DNA of 64,000 bases from Acidimicrobiales bacterium (GTDB taxonomy: Bacteria > Actinomycetota > Acidimicrobiia > Acidimicrobiales > Aldehydirespiratoraceae). The notes beneath the pieces are model-generated. The model was not told the origin of the DNA and searched no databases. It worked only from the letters and a program-made list of their open reading frames with translations. How positions within the stretch are numbered: position 1 is the first letter of the stretch; every line of letters starts with the position of its first letter. The position numbers and the translations under genes are program-made. This document shows, piece after piece, positions 25,541 to 35,244 of the stretch. The DNA is taken from the NCBI GenBank assembly GCA_041394245.1, contig JAWKIR010000004.1:434001-498000 (forward strand), in the 5' to 3' direction.

Positions 25541-27432
25541 GCGACGAACCCATCGAGACGCCCTATGGGGCGTGGCCGTCGCCGATCACGGCGGCGTCGC
25601 TCGTCGAGGGCGCGGTCGGGATCAGCGAAGCATCCGCCGACGGCGCCGACGTCTGGTGGGCCGAGTCGCGTCCGCAGGAGGGTGGCCGGACCGCCATCAT
25701 GCGGTGGCGCGACGGTGAGGTGGTCGAGGTGACACCGGCCGATGCCAATGTGCGGACCCTCGTCCACGAATACGGCGGTGCGGGTTGGTGGGTCCACGGC
25801 GGTGCGCTCTTCCACGTCGACTTCGTCGACCAGCGTCTGCGTCGGGTCGACCCTGACGGGTCGGCCACCTTCCTGACCGACGAGCCGCCCATGCCGAGGG
25901 CCCACCGTTTCGCCGACGGTGTGGTCACGACAGATGGTCGGTGGGTCGTCTGTGTCCGCGAGCGCCACACCGACGAGGGCGTGATCAACGATCTCGCCGT
26001 GATCCCCACCGATGGCAGCGCCACGGTCGAGTCGCTCTGGCAGGGGAGCGACTTTGTGTCGTCGCCCCGGATCTCCGGCGACGGGACCCGACTCGCCTTC
26101 ATCTCGTGGGACGACCCCGAGATGCCGTGGACCCGCACCCGGCTCCACGTCCACTCGTTCGACGAGGGTCGTCTCGGCGAGGAGATCCTCGTCCTCGACG
26201 GTGACCGTTCGTTCTGCGAGCCGGGCTGGGACGACGCGCGGCTCCTGGTGGTCGTCGACGACGACGAATGGTGGAACCTGCACGAGGTCGACGTGTCCTC
26301 GGGGCAGCTCCGGGTGGTGCTCGGCGGCCCCTTCGAGATCGCAACGCCGCCGTGGGTTTTCGGCATGCAGCGGTGGGCGGTCGCCGACGGTCGCATCGTG
26401 GCGGTGGCGGGGCTGCCGACCGGCGATGAACTGATCGTCGACGGACGGACCACCACGACCGTCGACTCGTCGATCGTGTCGCTGTCGGCCGGTCCCGCCG
26501 GGATCGTGGCGGTCGGTGCCGGGTACGACCACGACCCCGAGGTGATCCGGCTCCGCATGGGCGAGGGTGCGCTGCGACGCGAGGTGATCCGTCCGAGCAA
26601 ACCGCCGAGCTTCGAGCGGGGACTGCTGGTCGAGCCCGAATGGATCTCGTTCCCCACCGGGCCCGATGGCGGCGCAACGGCCCATGGCCTCTTCTACGCC
26701 CCGACCAATCCCGGCCACGTCGGCCCCGCCGGTGAGAAGCCGCCCCTGCTGGTGCTCGCCCATGGCGGCCCCACCGCGCAGGCGCGCCGCCAACTCCAGA
26801 CGGCGATCCTCTACTGGACCTCCCGGGGGATCGCCGTGGTCGATGTCGACTATCGCGGGTCGACCGGCTACGGCCGCTCCTTCCGGCAGGCCCTCGATGG
26901 CGAGTGGGGCATCGCCGATGTCGAGGACTGTGTGGCCGCGGCGACCCACCTCGCCGGTCGGGGCGACGCCGACCCGGATCGTCTGATGATCCGGGGTGGC
27001 AGCGCCGGCGGCTTCACCGTGCTCAGCGCGCTCGCCTTCCACGACGTGTTCGCGGTCGGCGCCAGTCGCTACGGCGTGGCCGATCTCGAGGCGTTGGCCG
27101 CCGACACCCACAAGTTCGAAGCCCGGTACCTCGACGCGCTGGTGGGCCCCTATCCCGAGGCCAGGGCCGTCTACGAGGCGCGTTCGCCGATCAACCATGT
27201 CGACGGGCTGCGGGCCCCGATGATCGTGCTCCAGGGCGACGAGGACGCGATCGTGCCGCCGAACCAGTCGGAGATGATCGTCGACGCGCTGAGGGCCAAC
27301 GGGGTCGAAGTCGAGTACCTCCTGTTCGAGGGCGAACAGCACGGGTTCCGGAAGGCGGACCACATCGTGGCCGCCCTCGAGGCCGAGTTGCGGTTCTTCG
27401 GCCGGATCCTCGGGTTCGACCCGGTGGCCTGA
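25537..27432 (+). CDS. S9-family prolyl oligopeptidase-like peptidase
   Basis: The 631-residue protein has an N-terminal beta-propeller (about 1-370) and a C-terminal alpha/beta-hydrolase domain with the nucleophile in IRGGSAGGFTVLS, preceded by VDYRGSTGYGRSFR, and followed by LQGDEDAIVPPNQS (Asp) and FEGEQHGFRKADH (His). It should cleave short peptides, often after proline, in the cytoplasm. No ATG, GTG or TTG lies near the domain start. The only fitting start is CTG 25537, which overlaps the TGA of the upstream gene as CTGA; the first in-frame ATG (25699) would remove 54 residues. Confidence 0.85.
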   Translation: MSDEPIETPYGAWPSPITAASLVEGAVGISEASADGADVWWAESRPQEGGRTAIMRWRDGEVVEVTPADANVRTLVHEYGGAGWWVHGGALFHVDFVDQRLRRVDPDGSATFLTDEPPMPRAHRFADGVVTTDGRWVVCVRERHTDEGVINDLAVIPTDGSATVESLWQGSDFVSSPRISGDGTRLAFISWDDPEMPWTRTRLHVHSFDEGRLGEEILVLDGDRSFCEPGWDDARLLVVVDDDEWWNLHEVDVSSGQLRVVLGGPFEIATPPWVFGMQRWAVADGRIVAVAGLPTGDELIVDGRTTTTVDSSIVSLSAGPAGIVAVGAGYDHDPEVIRLRMGEGALRREVIRPSKPPSFERGLLVEPEWISFPTGPDGGATAHGLFYAPTNPGHVGPAGEKPPLLVLAHGGPTAQARRQLQTAILYWTSRGIAVVDVDYRGSTGYGRSFRQALDGEWGIADVEDCVAAATHLAGRGDADPDRLMIRGGSAGGFTVLSALAFHDVFAVGASRYGVADLEALAADTHKFEARYLDALVGPYPEARAVYEARSPINHVDGLRAPMIVLQGDEDAIVPPNQSEMIVDALRANGVEVEYLLFEGEQHGFRKADHIVAALEAELRFFGRILGFDPVA

Positions 27433-27498
27433 CCGGGAGTGACGAATAACCCGCCGACCGAGTTGGCGGTGGGTCGGCCTACGGCGAGGATGTCGGAC

Positions 27499-29064
27499 AT
27501 GTCTCGAATTCTGGTGACCGAAACCATCGCCGAGTCCGGCCTCGACCGCCTCCGCGAGGCCGGTCACGATGTCGACGTGCAGCTCGATCTCGACCCGGCC
27601 GGGCTGCTCGAGGCGATCGTCGGCGCCCACGGTCTCATCATCCGTTCCGCCACCCAGGTGACCGCCGAGGTGCTGGCCGCAGCCGACTCGTTGATGGTCG
27701 TCGGACGGGCGGGCATCGGGCTCGACAACGTCGACGTCCCCGCCGCCACCGCGGCTGGAGTGATGGTCGCCAATGCGCCGCAGTCCAACATCATCTCCGC
27801 TGCGGAACACACGATGGCGCTCCTGCTCGCGCAGGCCCGCAATGTGCCCCAGGCCCACGCCGCGCTCGTCGCCGGTCGCTGGGAGCGCTCGAAGTGGGAG
27901 GGCGTGGAGCTCGCCGACAAGACACTCGGCATCGTCGGCCTCGGCCGGATCGGCAGCCTCGTCGCCCAGCGCGCCGCAGCCTTCGGGATGCGGCTGATCG
28001 CCCACGACCCGTTCGTGTCGGCCGACGCGGCCAAGAAGGCCAATGTCGAGCTCGTCGATCTCGAAACGCTCGTGTCCACGGCCGACTTCCTGACCCTCCA
28101 TCTGGCCAAGACCCCCGAGACGGCGGGGCTCATCGGCAAGGAGCTCCTCGCCAAGGCCAAGCCCAACCTGCGAGTCATCAATGTGGCACGCGGTGGCATC
28201 ATCGACGAGGCCGCGCTGGCCGAAGCCGCCCGCGAGGGTCGCATCGGCGGGGCGGCCATCGACGTGTTCGCCACCGAGCCGACCACCGAGTCGCCGCTGT
28301 TCGATGTGCCGAGCATCGTCGTCACCCCCCACCTCGGCGCCAGCACCGCAGAGGCGCAGGACAAGGCCGGCGTCACGATCGCCGAGCAGGTCGGCCTGGC
28401 GCTGGCGGGGGAGTTCGTGCCGTTCGCGGTCAATGTCGATGCGGCCGAAGTGAGCGAGACCCTGCGGCCCTTCGTTCCCCTGGCCGAACATCTCGGCGCG
28501 ATCTTCGGCGGTCTCGTCGCAACCGTCCCCGACACGATCGACGTCGAACTCCGCGGCGCGATCTCCAAGGACGACACCCGGATCGCGGTGCTCTCCGCGA
28601 TCAAGGGTCTGCTGTCGGTGCACACCGGGACACCCGTGAGCTATGTGAACGCCCTCGATGTCGCCGCCGGTCGTGGTGTCGAGATCCGGACCATCACGGC
28701 GCCGGCGCAGGACCACGTCAACGTGATCCGCATCTCCGGCGGGGGTCATTCGGTCTCCGGGCGCCTGTCGGGCCTCGACCAGAGTCACCGCATCTCCGAG
28801 CTCGACAACCACGCCCTCGACATCCACCCGAGCCCCCACATGCTCATCATCCGCAACCAGGATCAGCCCGGGATGGTCGGCGTCGTCGGCGCAACCCTCG
28901 GCGACGCCGGGATCAACATCTCCAACATGCACATCGGCGAGAGCGGCGACGGCGTCGAGGCGCTGATGGTCGTGTGCACCAGTGCACCGGTTCCCACTGC
29001 CGTGCAGGACGCGCTGCGGAGCAACAGCAACGTGCGTTTCGTGAGGGCGATCACCGTCAGCTGA
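27499..29064 (+). CDS. serA: D-3-phosphoglycerate dehydrogenase
   Basis: The 521-residue protein starts MSRILVTETIAESGLDRL. The NAD-binding domain has GIVGLGRIGSLVAQRAAAFG (near 145), with catalytic Arg in VARGGIIDE and the Glu/His pair further on (TPHLGAST). An intervening domain and a C-terminal ACT domain (about 450-521) follow, as in the long actinobacterial SerA, and give feedback control by serine. It catalyses the first step of serine synthesis. ATG 27499 has GAGGA eight bases upstream; ATG 27490 is also in frame. Confidence 0.93.
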   Translation: MSRILVTETIAESGLDRLREAGHDVDVQLDLDPAGLLEAIVGAHGLIIRSATQVTAEVLAAADSLMVVGRAGIGLDNVDVPAATAAGVMVANAPQSNIISAAEHTMALLLAQARNVPQAHAALVAGRWERSKWEGVELADKTLGIVGLGRIGSLVAQRAAAFGMRLIAHDPFVSADAAKKANVELVDLETLVSTADFLTLHLAKTPETAGLIGKELLAKAKPNLRVINVARGGIIDEAALAEAAREGRIGGAAIDVFATEPTTESPLFDVPSIVVTPHLGASTAEAQDKAGVTIAEQVGLALAGEFVPFAVNVDAAEVSETLRPFVPLAEHLGAIFGGLVATVPDTIDVELRGAISKDDTRIAVLSAIKGLLSVHTGTPVSYVNALDVAAGRGVEIRTITAPAQDHVNVIRISGGGHSVSGRLSGLDQSHRISELDNHALDIHPSPHMLIIRNQDQPGMVGVVGATLGDAGINISNMHIGESGDGVEALMVVCTSAPVPTAVQDALRSNSNVRFVRAITVS

Positions 29065-29088
29065 CCGCCTTCGCTACCCTCCTCCGGA

Positions 29089-30285
29089 ATGGAGCGGCGC
29101 GAAGCACTCATCACCGGAGTCGTTCTCGGTGTCCTCTGCGTGGTCATCGCCGTGGTGGTCGCCTACGGGCGCGCACAGGAGTCGCCGCTGGTGGCCGACG
29201 ACGAGATGGCTTCCGACGGTGGGGTCGCCGACGGCGGTGTCGCCGACGAGTCCCTCGACGAGTTCGCGACGTTCGTCGACGAGGCGATCGCGTTCGTGGA
29301 AGCGACCCGCGGCCGCCGGTTCGTCACAGAACCGAGGGTCGTCACCCTCAGCGAGGCGACGTTCGTCGCTCGGATTCGCGCCGATCTGTCGCAGGAACTC
29401 ACCGAGGACCCGGAGGGCCTGGTGATGCTCAACGCCACCTATCGGGCGATGGGCCTGATCGGGCCCGACGACAGCGTCGACGAGGTCTACGGCCGATTCG
29501 GCGAGGCCGGCATCCTCGGCTTCTACGACCCGGAGACCGACGAGCTCGTCGTTCGCCAGCGCGACGAACTCTCGCTGCTGACCAAGTCGACCATCGTCCA
29601 CGAACTCACCCACGCATTCGATGATCAGCACTTCGACCTCGACCGACCCGAGTACGACGACCGAACCGACGAGGTCGCGTGGGGATTCCGCGCGGTGGCG
29701 GAGGGGAGCGCCTCGTGGGTCGAAGCCGAGTGGAAGGCGACGCTGAGCGCCGCCGAGCGCGACGACCTCGCTCGCGAGGAGTTCAGCTTCGGCGACCCGG
29801 GGATCTTCAACCAGTTCGAGCTGTCGTTCCTCCTTCTCGAACTCTCGCCCTACGAGTACGGCGAGGTGTTCGTCGAGCACCTGATCGACACCGGCGGCAA
29901 TGCGGCACTCGACGAGGCACTCGAGGATCCTCCGATCACGAGCGAGCAGGTGATCTCTCCGGATCGCTACGACGCCGAGGAGGGTGCGATCGTCGTCGCT
30001 CCTCCTCCGGCTGACGGTGAGATCGTCTACTCGGGGTTGGGCGGTCAGGTCCTGATCGACTCGTTGTTCACGGGCGTCGGGCTCATTCTCGACTTCGAGT
30101 GGGGCGGTGACCAGCTCGTGGTGTGGACGGCCGACGGTCGCAGCTGCATGCGCTGGGACATCCAGTCCGAGGACGGGGAGACCTACGGTGTCGAGAGCGC
30201 CTTCGGCGACTGGGCGTCGCGCATCGGTGGTGCCGATGTGTCGCCGCTCGACGAACGAACCGTGCGCGTCGAACGCTGCGTCTGA
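29089..30285 (+). CDS. Membrane-anchored metallopeptidase-like protein
   Basis: The 398-residue protein has one N-terminal membrane segment (LITGVVLGVLCVVIAVVVAY, 7-26), then an acidic linker and a domain outside the membrane. A zinc-peptidase motif, IVHELTHAFDDQHFD (HELTH near residue 169), is followed by AEGSASWVEAEW, whose Glu could be the third ligand. The HExxH motif is seen directly; peptidase activity is inferred and the family is unfamiliar to me. ATG lies eight bases after TACCCT, the leaderless pattern. Confidence 0.7.
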   Translation: MERREALITGVVLGVLCVVIAVVVAYGRAQESPLVADDEMASDGGVADGGVADESLDEFATFVDEAIAFVEATRGRRFVTEPRVVTLSEATFVARIRADLSQELTEDPEGLVMLNATYRAMGLIGPDDSVDEVYGRFGEAGILGFYDPETDELVVRQRDELSLLTKSTIVHELTHAFDDQHFDLDRPEYDDRTDEVAWGFRAVAEGSASWVEAEWKATLSAAERDDLAREEFSFGDPGIFNQFELSFLLLELSPYEYGEVFVEHLIDTGGNAALDEALEDPPITSEQVISPDRYDAEEGAIVVAPPPADGEIVYSGLGGQVLIDSLFTGVGLILDFEWGGDQLVVWTADGRSCMRWDIQSEDGETYGVESAFGDWASRIGGADVSPLDERTVRVERCV

Positions 30286-30300
30286 CCCGGTGTGGCGTCG

Positions 30301-30681
30301 CTACCGCTTCGCCCGGCGGAAACCATCGGCTTCGGCGTCGGATTCGGCGGCGTAGCAGCGCTCGGGGACCGTGCGGTCGTAGGACAGACCGCCGGGCACG
30401 TGGAAGATGCCGGAGTCGGCGTTGCCCTTGATGGGATGGGTCAGCGGGCATTCGCCGTCGACGGGTTCGACCCATCGCTGGGCGGGCGTGGACGCCGCCA
30501 CGAACTGGACGGGACCGGTCCGCTTCTCGGCCGACACCGTCGCCACCAGCGGCGGCCAACTGGCCTGGCCGGTGACCTCGGGCGCCTTCGCCCCGCGCAG
30601 GGCACGGACGGCCCCGACGGCGACGCCGACGACGGTGCCGACCTTCAACACGTTGGCGAGTCGTTTGACGAGATCAGGCAT
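30301..30681 (-). CDS. Sunset-domain protein with N-terminal helix
   Basis: The 126-residue protein has a short hydrophobic N-terminal segment (LKVGTVVGVAVGAVRAL) and a C-terminal domain with ECPLTHPIKGNADSGIFHVP, GGLSYDRTVPERCY and DAEADGFRRAKR. This C-terminal pattern is the sunset-type small domain frequent in actinobacteria; no biochemical role is established. A good ribosome site, AAGGGAG, lies five bases before ATG 30681. It is convergent with the metallopeptidase gene. Confidence 0.72.
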   Translation of the reverse strand: MPDLVKRLANVLKVGTVVGVAVGAVRALRGAKAPEVTGQASWPPLVATVSAEKRTGPVQFVAASTPAQRWVEPVDGECPLTHPIKGNADSGIFHVPGGLSYDRTVPERCYAAESDAEADGFRRAKR

Positions 30682-30740
30682 CGGGGGCTCCCTTGCGAAC
30701 GCCGCCTCCCGGCGACGGCGAGTCCCCGAACCGTACCCGC

Positions 30741-33062
30741 TCAGAGGTCGACGGCGCCGAGCCGATCGAGGGTCGTCAGGTCGTTCACCTGCAGACGGGC
30801 CGGACCGGAACCACCGAGCCAACCCCACGGGGAGCTGACGGTCCAGAGCTCACCATCGGGCAGGACGATCGAGCGGCGGATCTGGGGGACGCCGTCACCG
30901 ATCGGCCAACAGGAGACGATCGTGCCCTCGGCCTCGAGGCCGATACGGACAGCCTCCTCGGCCAGCCACGGCTCGTCGTAGCATTCGTAGCCGGTGGCCG
31001 AGCGGGTCTCCCCCTCCTCGCAGTCGAGGATCAGGCTGTATTCGTCGGTGACCATGTATTCGAGCTCGCTCTGGAACTCGCCCTCGTCGACGTTCGGGAG
31101 TTCGTCGTCGGTGATGACACGGCAGTCGGTCTGGCCGGTCTGGACGGTCTCGTCGACGTGATCGAACCGGCCGACCTCGGTGATGGTCGACCCCTCGATC
31201 CGCAGGAGGACGACGCCGGCCCACTGCTCACCGCGGTCCCAGGTGCTGATCGGGATGACGGCGAGGTTCTCGGGTGCCCACCAGAGGAACGCGTGGGTGT
31301 CCCAGCCGATGTCGTTCCAACCGTCGGGACCGACCCAGGTGGCGACCTCCTGCGGGTTGGCGAGGTCGTTGACGTCGAACAGCGAGACCTTCGAGCCGGT
31401 GACCTGACCGGTCTGCTCGTCGGCATCACTGCCCACGCCGATCACGAGACCGTCGCCGATCGGGTGCAGGTAGCTCGAGAAGCCGGGGATCTTCAGCTCG
31501 CCGCGCACCACCGGATCCGTCGGGTCGCTGAGGTCGAGGGTGTAGAGCGGGTCGACCTGGCGGAACGTCACGACATAGCCGACGTCTCCCTGGAACCGGA
31601 CCGACTGCACGGCCTCACCGTTGCCCATGTCGCCGACCGAGCCGACCTCGACCAGTTCGTCGCCCTCTTCCTTCAGAACCCGGACGAAGGACTCCGACGT
31701 CTCGTCCCAGTTGTTGCCGGTCGTGGTGACGACCCGGAGATGGCCGTCGTACTCGCTGAACGAGTAGCTGTCGCGAACGAGACCGTCGACCGAACCGCTG
31801 GCGGTGTAAGCCGCCGATGTGTCGGAGGCGATGTCGAAGCGGTGGATCGATGTCGTGACGTTCTCGACGATCTGTTCGCGGGCGGCGTCGACCGTGTCGA
31901 GGTCGAACCAGGACGTCGTGGCCACGTAGACCGATTCCGTCGACGCGTAGACGACCTCACCCGGTGCCAGTACCGACGATGTGGTGGTCGGATCGATCGT
32001 GCCGTCGACGGCGACGGTCAGCACCGAGAGGACACCGAAGCCGGCGAACTCGGTGGGGGCGTGGACCTGCTCGCACGGGACGAGGAGGCCGTCGCCGGTC
32101 TGGGCGCCGTTGGCGTCGAGCAGCGTGTAGGAGGGGAGCCAGTCGGTCAGTTCGGAGTCGAGGATCGCCTCGCGATTGCTCTGCTCGGCCCGGTCCTCGC
32201 CGGCTTCTCCCTGCGGGAAGACGAACGGGAAGTTGTACTGCGGGTTCGAGCGCACGATGATGCGCGCCGTGCCGTCGACGGCACGGGCGCTGACATAGTC
32301 GCCCTCGGCCGCGAGCGTCTCGAGGATCCGAGGCGTGTCGCCGTCGACCGTGATGCGGGTGATCGTCGTGCGGCTACCGCCGGAGGGGTAGGGCCCGACG
32401 ACGGCGGCGTCGGAGGCGACGTCGTCGACGATCCCGACCTCGTTCCAGCCCTGGTTGACCAGCAGCAGGTTGTCGCCGTCGATGAACAGTTCGGCCCGGT
32501 CACCCTGCGGCACGACGACGGTGCCGACGACCGCACGGGTGGCGACGTCGACGATGACGAGTTCGTTGTTGGCGACGATGTAGACCCGCTCGCCGTCGGT
32601 CTTCACCACGTCGGCTTCGTCGACACCCGACTCCTGGATGTTGGTGCCGGAGAAGTCGACCCCCTCCGTGAGATCCGCGCCGTCACCGCCCTGTGCGGGC
32701 ACCGTGGTGGCGGGCGCCGCTTCGGCCGAAACCGAGCCGTCCGAGTCGTCGACGGCGTTGGCGCCCGCCATGTCGTCGGCCATGGCGACCGGGCCGTCGA
32801 CGGGCCACCAGCCGCCGTACCAGCCGTCGTCGAATCCCCACGGGCCAACCCGTTCGGCGCCTTCCGAGCGGAGGTGGTCGAGCAGTGTGTCGCAGCTGTC
32901 GAAGCCCGACAGGGCGCTCGTGAGTTGGACGTCGTCGCCGCCGATCTCGACGACGATGTCGTCGCCACCGGGGGGTCGGCCGTCCGAGGAAAGCGCGTCG
33001 TCGGTGCCACAGGCGCCGGCGAGCAGGCCGACGGCCGCCAGGGTGGTCAGGACTCTACGCAT
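30741..33062 (-). CDS. Secreted lipoprotein with beta-propeller domain (PF09826-like)
   Basis: The 773-residue protein has a signal peptide with a lipobox-like end (VGLLAGACGTDD; Cys19 would be lipidated), a linker, and a large repeat-rich region with propeller-type sections such as KTDGERVYIVANNELVIVD, LYTLDLSDPTDPVVRGELKI and KVSLFDVNDLANPQEVATW. This matches the secreted proteins with C-terminal beta-propeller (COG4880). A Cys-containing tail follows. It should be on the outside of the membrane; function unknown. GGAGAG lies before ATG 33062. Confidence 0.82.
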   Translation of the reverse strand: MRRVLTTLAAVGLLAGACGTDDALSSDGRPPGGDDIVVEIGGDDVQLTSALSGFDSCDTLLDHLRSEGAERVGPWGFDDGWYGGWWPVDGPVAMADDMAGANAVDDSDGSVSAEAAPATTVPAQGGDGADLTEGVDFSGTNIQESGVDEADVVKTDGERVYIVANNELVIVDVATRAVVGTVVVPQGDRAELFIDGDNLLLVNQGWNEVGIVDDVASDAAVVGPYPSGGSRTTITRITVDGDTPRILETLAAEGDYVSARAVDGTARIIVRSNPQYNFPFVFPQGEAGEDRAEQSNREAILDSELTDWLPSYTLLDANGAQTGDGLLVPCEQVHAPTEFAGFGVLSVLTVAVDGTIDPTTTSSVLAPGEVVYASTESVYVATTSWFDLDTVDAAREQIVENVTTSIHRFDIASDTSAAYTASGSVDGLVRDSYSFSEYDGHLRVVTTTGNNWDETSESFVRVLKEEGDELVEVGSVGDMGNGEAVQSVRFQGDVGYVVTFRQVDPLYTLDLSDPTDPVVRGELKIPGFSSYLHPIGDGLVIGVGSDADEQTGQVTGSKVSLFDVNDLANPQEVATWVGPDGWNDIGWDTHAFLWWAPENLAVIPISTWDRGEQWAGVVLLRIEGSTITEVGRFDHVDETVQTGQTDCRVITDDELPNVDEGEFQSELEYMVTDEYSLILDCEEGETRSATGYECYDEPWLAEEAVRIGLEAEGTIVSCWPIGDGVPQIRRSIVLPDGELWTVSSPWGWLGGSGPARLQVNDLTTLDRLGAVDL

Positions 33063-33154
33063 GGGGCTCTCCGGTCGAAGAAGGGGGATCGAATCGTCAG
33101 CTATGACGACGCGCCCGATCGAGCGGTTCCCGATCTCGTCCAGAAAAGTTCGCG

Positions 33155-33745
33155 TCAGCTGGTGGGGAGCCAGGGACGGCGCGATGCCTCGTACTCGTCG
33201 ATGTCGGACTCGTACCGAAGCGTGAGGCCGATGTCGTCGAGTCCCTCGAGGAATCGCTCCTGGGTCGAGTCGTCGAGCGGGAAGGTCGTTTCGAGGCCCG
33301 CCGCGGGGGCTTCGACGGTGCGGCGCTCGACATCGATGGTGATCTCGAGGGTGGGATCCGCCTCGACGGCCCGCATCAGGGCGACGTTGAAGTCGGCGTC
33401 GACCGTGACCGGGACGAGCCCGTTCTTCGTGCAGTTGTTGCGGAAGATGTCGGCGAAGCGGGGCGAGATCACGGCATCGAACCCGTACTGCTGGATGGCC
33501 CACACCGCGTGTTCACGGGAGGATCCGGTGCCGAAGTTCAGGCCACCGATGAGGATGTTGGCGCCCGCGTACTCCTCCTTGTTCAGGACGAAGTCGCGGT
33601 CGTCGCGCCATTCCGAGAACAATCCCTTCTCGAACCCGGTCCGCTCGACCCGCTTGAGCCAGTCGGACGGGATGATCTGGTCGGTGTCGACGTCGGTCCG
33701 GTCGAGCGGGACCGCAGTCCCCGTGACGATGCGTACAGCTTTCAT
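33155..33745 (-). CDS. leuD: 3-isopropylmalate dehydratase small subunit
   Basis: The 196-residue protein has the LeuD pattern: LDRTDVDTDQIIPSDWLKR near the start and GLNFGTGSSREHAVWAIQQYG, with C-terminal TLRYESDIDEYEASR. With LeuC it isomerises 2-isopropylmalate to 3-isopropylmalate in leucine synthesis. It lies downstream of leuC, separated by 81 bp that contain a large hairpin, so expression of the two subunits could be uncoupled. Confidence 0.93.
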   Translation of the reverse strand: MKAVRIVTGTAVPLDRTDVDTDQIIPSDWLKRVERTGFEKGLFSEWRDDRDFVLNKEEYAGANILIGGLNFGTGSSREHAVWAIQQYGFDAVISPRFADIFRNNCTKNGLVPVTVDADFNVALMRAVEADPTLEITIDVERRTVEAPAAGLETTFPLDDSTQERFLEGLDDIGLTLRYESDIDEYEASRRPWLPTS

Positions 33746-33761
33746 GATGTGTGCGTCCTTT

Positions 33762-33816
33762 CCGAAATTCGGGTGAGTTGACCCGATTTCTTCGGGTCAA
33801 CTCGCCTTAATTTCGG
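33762..33816 (-). promoter_or_regulatory. Nested hairpin between leuC and leuD
   Basis: An inner stem (GAGTTGACCCGA 33775-33786 with its complement 33792-33803) sits inside an outer pair, CCGAAATT (33762-33769) with AATTTCGG (33809-33816). It lies in the gap between leuC and leuD and has no strong T-run, so it could be a partial terminator or an mRNA-processing or stability element. Function is not proven. Confidence 0.6.
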
Positions 33817-33826
33817 GGTGGTGGGG

Positions 33827-35230
33827 TCAGGTGAGGTCGGCGGGGGTGGCGAACGTGCCGGCGATGGCGGTGGCAGCGGCGACGGCGGGAGAGACGAGGT
33901 GGGTGCGGCCGCCGCGGCCCTGACGGCCCTCGAAGTTGCGGTTCGACGTGCTCGCGGAGCGCTCGCCGGGCTGCAACTTGTCGGGGTTCATGGCGAGACA
34001 CATCGAGCACCCCGGCTCGCGCCAGTCGAAACCGGCGGCCCGGAAGATCTCGGGGAGACCCTCGGCCTCGGCCTGGGCCTTGACCTGGCCGGAGCCGGGC
34101 ACGACCAGTGTCCGTACGCCGCTCTTGACCTGGCGCCCTTCGGCGACCTTGGCGGCGGCGCGGAGGTCCTCGATGCGGGAGTTGGTGCATGAACCGATGA
34201 AGACGGTGTCGACCGCGACGTCGCGCATCGGGGTGCCGGCGGTGAGGCCCATGTACTCGAGGGCGCGGGCGGCGGTGTCGCGCAGACCCGGGTCGTCGAA
34301 GCTGTCGGGCGACGGGATGTCGCCGTGGAGCGGCATCACCTGCGCGGGGTTGGTCCCCCACGAGACGTAGGCCGGGATGTCGGCGCCGTCGAGCACGACC
34401 TCTTCGTCGAAGACGGCGTCGTCGTCGGTGACGAGGGTCTTCCAGTCGGCGACGGCCGCGTCCCAATCGGCCCCGGTCGGACTGTGTTCGCGCCCCTCGA
34501 GATAGGCGAACGTGGTCTCGTCCGGCGCGATGAGGCCGGCCTTGGCCCCGCCCTCGATCGACATGTTGCAGACGGTCATGCGGCCCTCCATCGAGAGGTT
34601 GCGGATGACATCGCCGCGGTACTCGATGATCTTTCCGATCCCGCCGCCGGTTCCGATGCGGCCGATGATGGCGAGGATCACGTCCTTGGCCGTCGAACCC
34701 TCGGGTAGTTCCCCGTTGACCGTGATGGCCATCGTGCCGGGACGCGTCTGGGGGAGCGTCTGGGTAGCGAGGACGTGCTCGACCTCGCTCGTGCCGATGC
34801 CGAACGCGATCGAGCCGAAGGCGCCGTGGGTGGCCGTGTGGGAGTCGCCGCAGACGATGGTCATGCCCGGCTGGGTGAGGCCCTGCTCCGGACCGATGAC
34901 GTGGACGATGCCCTGCTTCGGGTGGCCCATCGGGTAGTTGGTCACGCCGAACTCGGCAGCGTTGGCCCGCAGCGTGTCGACCTGCTTGCGGCTGATCTCG
35001 TCGGCGATCGGCTTGTCCTGGTCCTCGGTCGGGACGTTGTGGTCCTCGGTCGCCACGGTGAGATCGGGACGGCGGACCGTGCGGCCGGTGAGGCGCAGGC
35101 CGTCGAACGCCTGCGGCGACGTGACCTCGTGGATGAGGTGGAGGTCGATGTAGAGCAGGTCGGGGGCACCACCGATGCCGGCGGTGACGAGGTGTCGATC
35201 CCAGATCTTCTCGCTGAGGGTCTTGCCCAT
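33827..35230 (-). CDS. leuC: 3-isopropylmalate dehydratase large subunit
   Basis: The 467-residue aconitase-family protein begins MGKTLSEKIWDRHLV and carries the [4Fe-4S] ligands in VFIGSCTNSR and EPGCSMCLAMN, together with CGDSHTATHGAFG. It acts with LeuD in leucine synthesis. ATG 35230 fixes the start; upstream sequence is the divergent control region shared with an IclR-type gene. That divergent pairing is the known arrangement of NdgR/LtbR-type regulators with leuCD in actinobacteria. Confidence 0.94.
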   Translation of the reverse strand: MGKTLSEKIWDRHLVTAGIGGAPDLLYIDLHLIHEVTSPQAFDGLRLTGRTVRRPDLTVATEDHNVPTEDQDKPIADEISRKQVDTLRANAAEFGVTNYPMGHPKQGIVHVIGPEQGLTQPGMTIVCGDSHTATHGAFGSIAFGIGTSEVEHVLATQTLPQTRPGTMAITVNGELPEGSTAKDVILAIIGRIGTGGGIGKIIEYRGDVIRNLSMEGRMTVCNMSIEGGAKAGLIAPDETTFAYLEGREHSPTGADWDAAVADWKTLVTDDDAVFDEEVVLDGADIPAYVSWGTNPAQVMPLHGDIPSPDSFDDPGLRDTAARALEYMGLTAGTPMRDVAVDTVFIGSCTNSRIEDLRAAAKVAEGRQVKSGVRTLVVPGSGQVKAQAEAEGLPEIFRAAGFDWREPGCSMCLAMNPDKLQPGERSASTSNRNFEGRQGRGGRTHLVSPAVAAATAIAGTFATPADLT

Positions 35231-35244
35231 GTTGTTCCCATCAC

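Noticed and set aside
25360..28932. A 1190-residue open frame on the minus strand
   Set aside because: It is antisense to the S9 peptidase, serA and the end of the aminotransferase gene, all with clear motifs. Its own sequence is rich in Arg, Gly, Asp and His without any domain, typical of a shadow frame in GC-rich DNA.
30693..33776. A 1027-residue open frame on the plus strand
   Set aside because: It is antisense to the beta-propeller lipoprotein and leuD and shows only Arg/Asp/Val-rich shadow composition.
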